Origin: JBJEQG01 sp051881635
GTDB lineage: Bacteria; Bacillota; Clostridia; Oscillospirales; Acutalibacteraceae
Direction of reading: 5' to 3'
Assembly (NCBI GenBank): GCA_051881635.1
Contig: JBJEQG010000173.1
Location: forward strand, 1 to 7,239
DNA length: 7,239 nucleotides
The position numbers and the translations under genes were made by a program. The notes under the pieces are model-generated. The model worked only from the letters and a program-made list of their open reading frames with translations. It had not been told where the DNA came from and ran no database searches. This document shows, in pieces, positions 5,274 through 7,239 of this stretch. The first letter of the stretch is position 1. Every line of letters begins with the position of its first letter.

Positions 5274-7142
5274 TCATGCACTCATTTCAATCGGATTGAA
5301 AACATTGCTTGCAAAACTCTCGTCCGTCAAATAGGAACTGCCCCCCTTGTTTTCAAAGGCAACGATATTTTTGCCGCTGGTAATACGGATTTGTTGCGGA
5401 TTGTCGCTTTCCAATTCATACTTCCATGACCAATCCGTCATTTCCGTAACGGTATATTCCTCTCCAAGCGTTAAGCCTTTCAAGGTTTTACTGCCACTGC
5501 CTTGTATCGTTTCATAACTGATATTGCCATTTTTATCCGTAATCACAAACAAAGCGGTTTCATCTGGCAAAAGGTCGCCGCTTTTCTGAATGGTCAGTGT
5601 GCCGTTTTGAAGTGTATAGGCAAAGTAAACGGTTTGATTCGGCACTTCTTTACTCGGTGTTACCGTTACGGTTTCACTGCTTGTCCATGCCTGCATATCG
5701 CCGTAACTTCCGACAAAGGTTGTATTGTCAAACACTTCTGCCTGTACATCATAGGCTTGTCCCAAACGGATAACGGTTTCATTTCGTTTTCCGTAATCAT
5801 AGCTATCAAAAATATAGGCTTCCTGTGGTGAAGAAACAGCCTGTCCGTCACTATTCAGCGGTGTGCCGCTATTGTCTGAAAGATAACAGTAAACNNNNNN
5901 NNNNNNNNNNNNNNNNNNNNNNNNNNNNNNNNNNNNNNNNNNNNNNNNNNNNNNNNNNNNNNNNNNNNNNNNNNNNNNNNNNNNNNNNNNNNNNCCTTTA
6001 AAGGTTTCGGTTGTTTGGGTTTTCGTGTCCGTAATTTCAACGGTTATATCTGCCGCACCGTTTGGGGCAACCAAATCAAACATTTCTCCCATAGGGTCAG
6101 TTACAACACTGTCTTTTGCGGCACTGAGAATACTGCTTGCAATATGTTTAAATGTATCATTCAGAATTGCCTGTACCTGACTTTGAGATACACTGGAAGA
6201 TATTTCCGTAAAAAATGAACTTGTTTCCGATGTATTGGAAGATATGCTTTTCAAGGTGCTTGTCCCCACTGAATCTGCTCCAAAAGCAATAGAGTAAATC
6301 TCAATATTTGATTTTTTGATTGTATCCGCCTCGTACAATGTCGGTTCAATGACATCATTGTAAACCGCATAACTTTTTCCACATTCTGTACAGGTCAAAG
6401 TGTAAAGGTTTTCACAATCTGATGCATTTCCTTTGCCTATGTATTTTGCGGTATTGTAGGTTAAAGTATAACCTGTTTCAAAAACGGGCTTATGTGTTTC
6501 ATGGTCTATGGAAATCCCTTTTGAACTTGAAATTTCATAACAGAAAGTCGGCTTACCGTCCCCAAGAATAACGATAACTTTATTATCGGCGGTTGATTTT
6601 TCCAACAGTTTTTTGGCTTGATATAATCCTGCCTGCATATTTGTACCGCCGTTTGCTTGGATATTATTGATATATCGTTTGAGTGTATTGGTACTTGTCG
6701 TAAAATCGCATACAACATTTGAATTTTCCGCAAAGGTTACAATCGCCATACGGTGTGTTGCCACATTTTCTTCCGTTAAAATATTTTCCGCAAACTGCAC
6801 CGCCGCTGTTTTTACATATTTAAGCCTTGTTCTTGATGAATAGCCGATTTGTTCTCCTGAAATATCATAATTCATACTGTTTGAGGTATCGACCACCAAA
6901 ACAACATCTGTTGTTGTTGGATAATCCTTTCCCTCAACTGTCAGCTCAATTTTCCATTCATCGTCCTTATCTGTTGGCACTGCCGTCTTGCTTAAACGCA
7001 ATGAACCGGGCTTGTCCCATTGCGGCATGGTATCGTCAACATTATATGCAAGCGATACATTTCCCGTTGTAAGCCATAGCGTTCCAACACTTAAAATCAT
7101 AACCAACACTTTCATTAGCTTGTCCTTAAATTTGTATTTCAT
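5274..7142 (-). CDS. Secreted vWA-domain surface protein with C-terminal Cna_B-like domain (interrupted by an assembly gap)
   Basis: A 622-residue precursor as assembled, including 34 undetermined residues (about 383-416). The ATG at 7142 follows AAGGGGG (7157-7151) at 8 nt; a further in-frame ATG at 7211 lacks this support. Residues 1-32 are a signal peptide (likely cut near SLA). The vWA domain (about 78-340) has a full MIDAS metal site: DTSNS (85-89), T167 in GGTNMQAGL and D195 in LGDGKPT. Within it sits an insertion with C243, C251 and C254. After the gap comes a beta-rich part, then a Cna_B/SpaA-like module (about 514-598) from GTLTIQKSGD through LTLGEEYTVTEMTDWSWKYE to IVAFENKGG. It ends SYLTDESFASNVFNPIEMSA with no LPXTG or membrane span, so attachment must be indirect. 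First gene of the operon. Likely metal-dependent adhesion or fibre-tip protein; ligand unknown. True length is uncertain because of the gap. Confidence 0.87.
   Translation of the reverse strand: MKYKFKDKLMKVLVMILSVGTLWLTTGNVSLAYNVDDTMPQWDKPGSLRLSKTAVPTDKDDEWKIELTVEGKDYPTTTDVVLVVDTSNSMNYDISGEQIGYSSRTRLKYVKTAAVQFAENILTEENVATHRMAIVTFAENSNVVCDFTTSTNTLKRYINNIQANGGTNMQAGLYQAKKLLEKSTADNKVIVILGDGKPTFCYEISSSKGISIDHETHKPVFETGYTLTYNTAKYIGKGNASDCENLYTLTCTECGKSYAVYNDVIEPTLYEADTIKKSNIEIYSIAFGADSVGTSTLKSISSNTSETSSFFTEISSSVSQSQVQAILNDTFKHIASSILSAAKDSVVTDPMGEMFDLVAPNGAADITVEITDTKTQTTETFKXXXXXXXXXXXXXXXXXXXXXXXXXXXXXXXXXXVYCYLSDNSGTPLNSDGQAVSSPQEAYIFDSYDYGKRNETVIRLGQAYDVQAEVFDNTTFVGSYGDMQAWTSSETVTVTPSKEVPNQTVYFAYTLQNGTLTIQKSGDLLPDETALFVITDKNGNISYETIQGSGSKTLKGLTLGEEYTVTEMTDWSWKYELESDNPQQIRITSGKNIVAFENKGGSSYLTDESFASNVFNPIEMSA
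5895..5994. other. Assembly gap (100 N) inside the vWA protein gene
   Basis: Exactly 100 N between the end of the vWA half and the Cna_B half. The reading frame on both sides agrees when 100 nt are assumed, and both sides look like real coding sequence, but that agreement has a one-in-three chance. Missing DNA could include extra repeated domains, a usual cause of such breaks. Confidence 0.95.
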
Positions 7143-7239
7143 GAGCCTAACCCCCTTGTCCTTTTTTATTTTTAAACGCTGTACAAATAAATTATATGAA
7201 CAGATTTTCAAAAATATGATTAGAAAAATAATTTTGTTA
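7143..7239 (-). promoter_or_regulatory. Leader and possible promoter region of the surface-protein operon
   Basis: Very AT-rich sequence upstream of the vWA gene. On the minus strand a perfect TATAAT lies at 7196-7191, followed about 30 nt later by the Shine-Dalgarno AAGGGGG (7157-7151). I see no convincing -35 box at 16-18 nt, so it could be activator-dependent or not a promoter. The window ends before any upstream gene can be identified. Confidence 0.35.

Noticed and set aside
5502..5831. Plus-strand ORF of 109 codons
   Set aside because: It is antisense to the Cna_B half of the vWA gene, with no recognisable motif and no Shine-Dalgarno noted.
7143..7211. N-terminal extension of the vWA protein to the ATG at 7211
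   Set aside because: The strong Shine-Dalgarno at 7157-7151 and a proper signal peptide both support the ATG at 7142. The extension would put a polar stretch before the signal peptide.
1..7239. CRISPR array, tRNA, rRNA, insertion sequence or phage attachment site
   Set aside because: No direct repeat array, cloverleaf-like sequence, transposase frame or terminal inverted repeats were seen anywhere in the window.

Overview
The window is moderately AT-rich and tightly packed, with strong AGGAGG-type Shine-Dalgarno sites. Its protein families (SipW-type signal peptidase, TasA/camelysin-like secreted proteins, a Gram-positive cell-wall-anchor-like tail, a vWA/Cna_B-type surface protein) point to a Gram-positive Firmicute, most likely an anaerobic Clostridia-type bacterium. 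The genus cannot be read from this sequence. Two runs of exactly 100 N (3393-3492 and 5895-5994) show it comes from a draft or metagenome scaffold; the true gap lengths are unknown.

Every convincing gene lies on the minus strand, so the biological order runs from high to low coordinates. From 7142 down to 1525 there is one apparent operon: (1) a secreted vWA-domain protein with a C-terminal Cna_B-like domain, broken by a gap; (2) a SipW-type (Ser/His dyad) signal peptidase I, almost overlapping gene 1; (3-6) four small secreted TasA/camelysin-like proteins with SipW-type or diverged SipW-type signal peptides, with an assembly gap between the second and third; (7) a secreted protein with an ordinary signal peptide and a C-terminal PVETGD + hydrophobic segment + KKRH tail. 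A hairpin at 1491-1519 closes the operon.

Downstream, with its own extended -10 promoter at 1397-1425, is a multi-span membrane protein with a complete-looking HD-GYP cyclic-di-GMP phosphodiesterase domain. It runs off the left edge of the window.

The simplest reading is a self-contained surface-fibre module. SipW would process the TasA-like subunits, the last protein would tether the structure to wall or membrane, and the vWA protein would be a tip or adhesin, possibly with c-di-GMP turnover encoded next door. The families are known individually. The assembly into a fibre, the division of labour among subunits and the link to c-di-GMP are inference.
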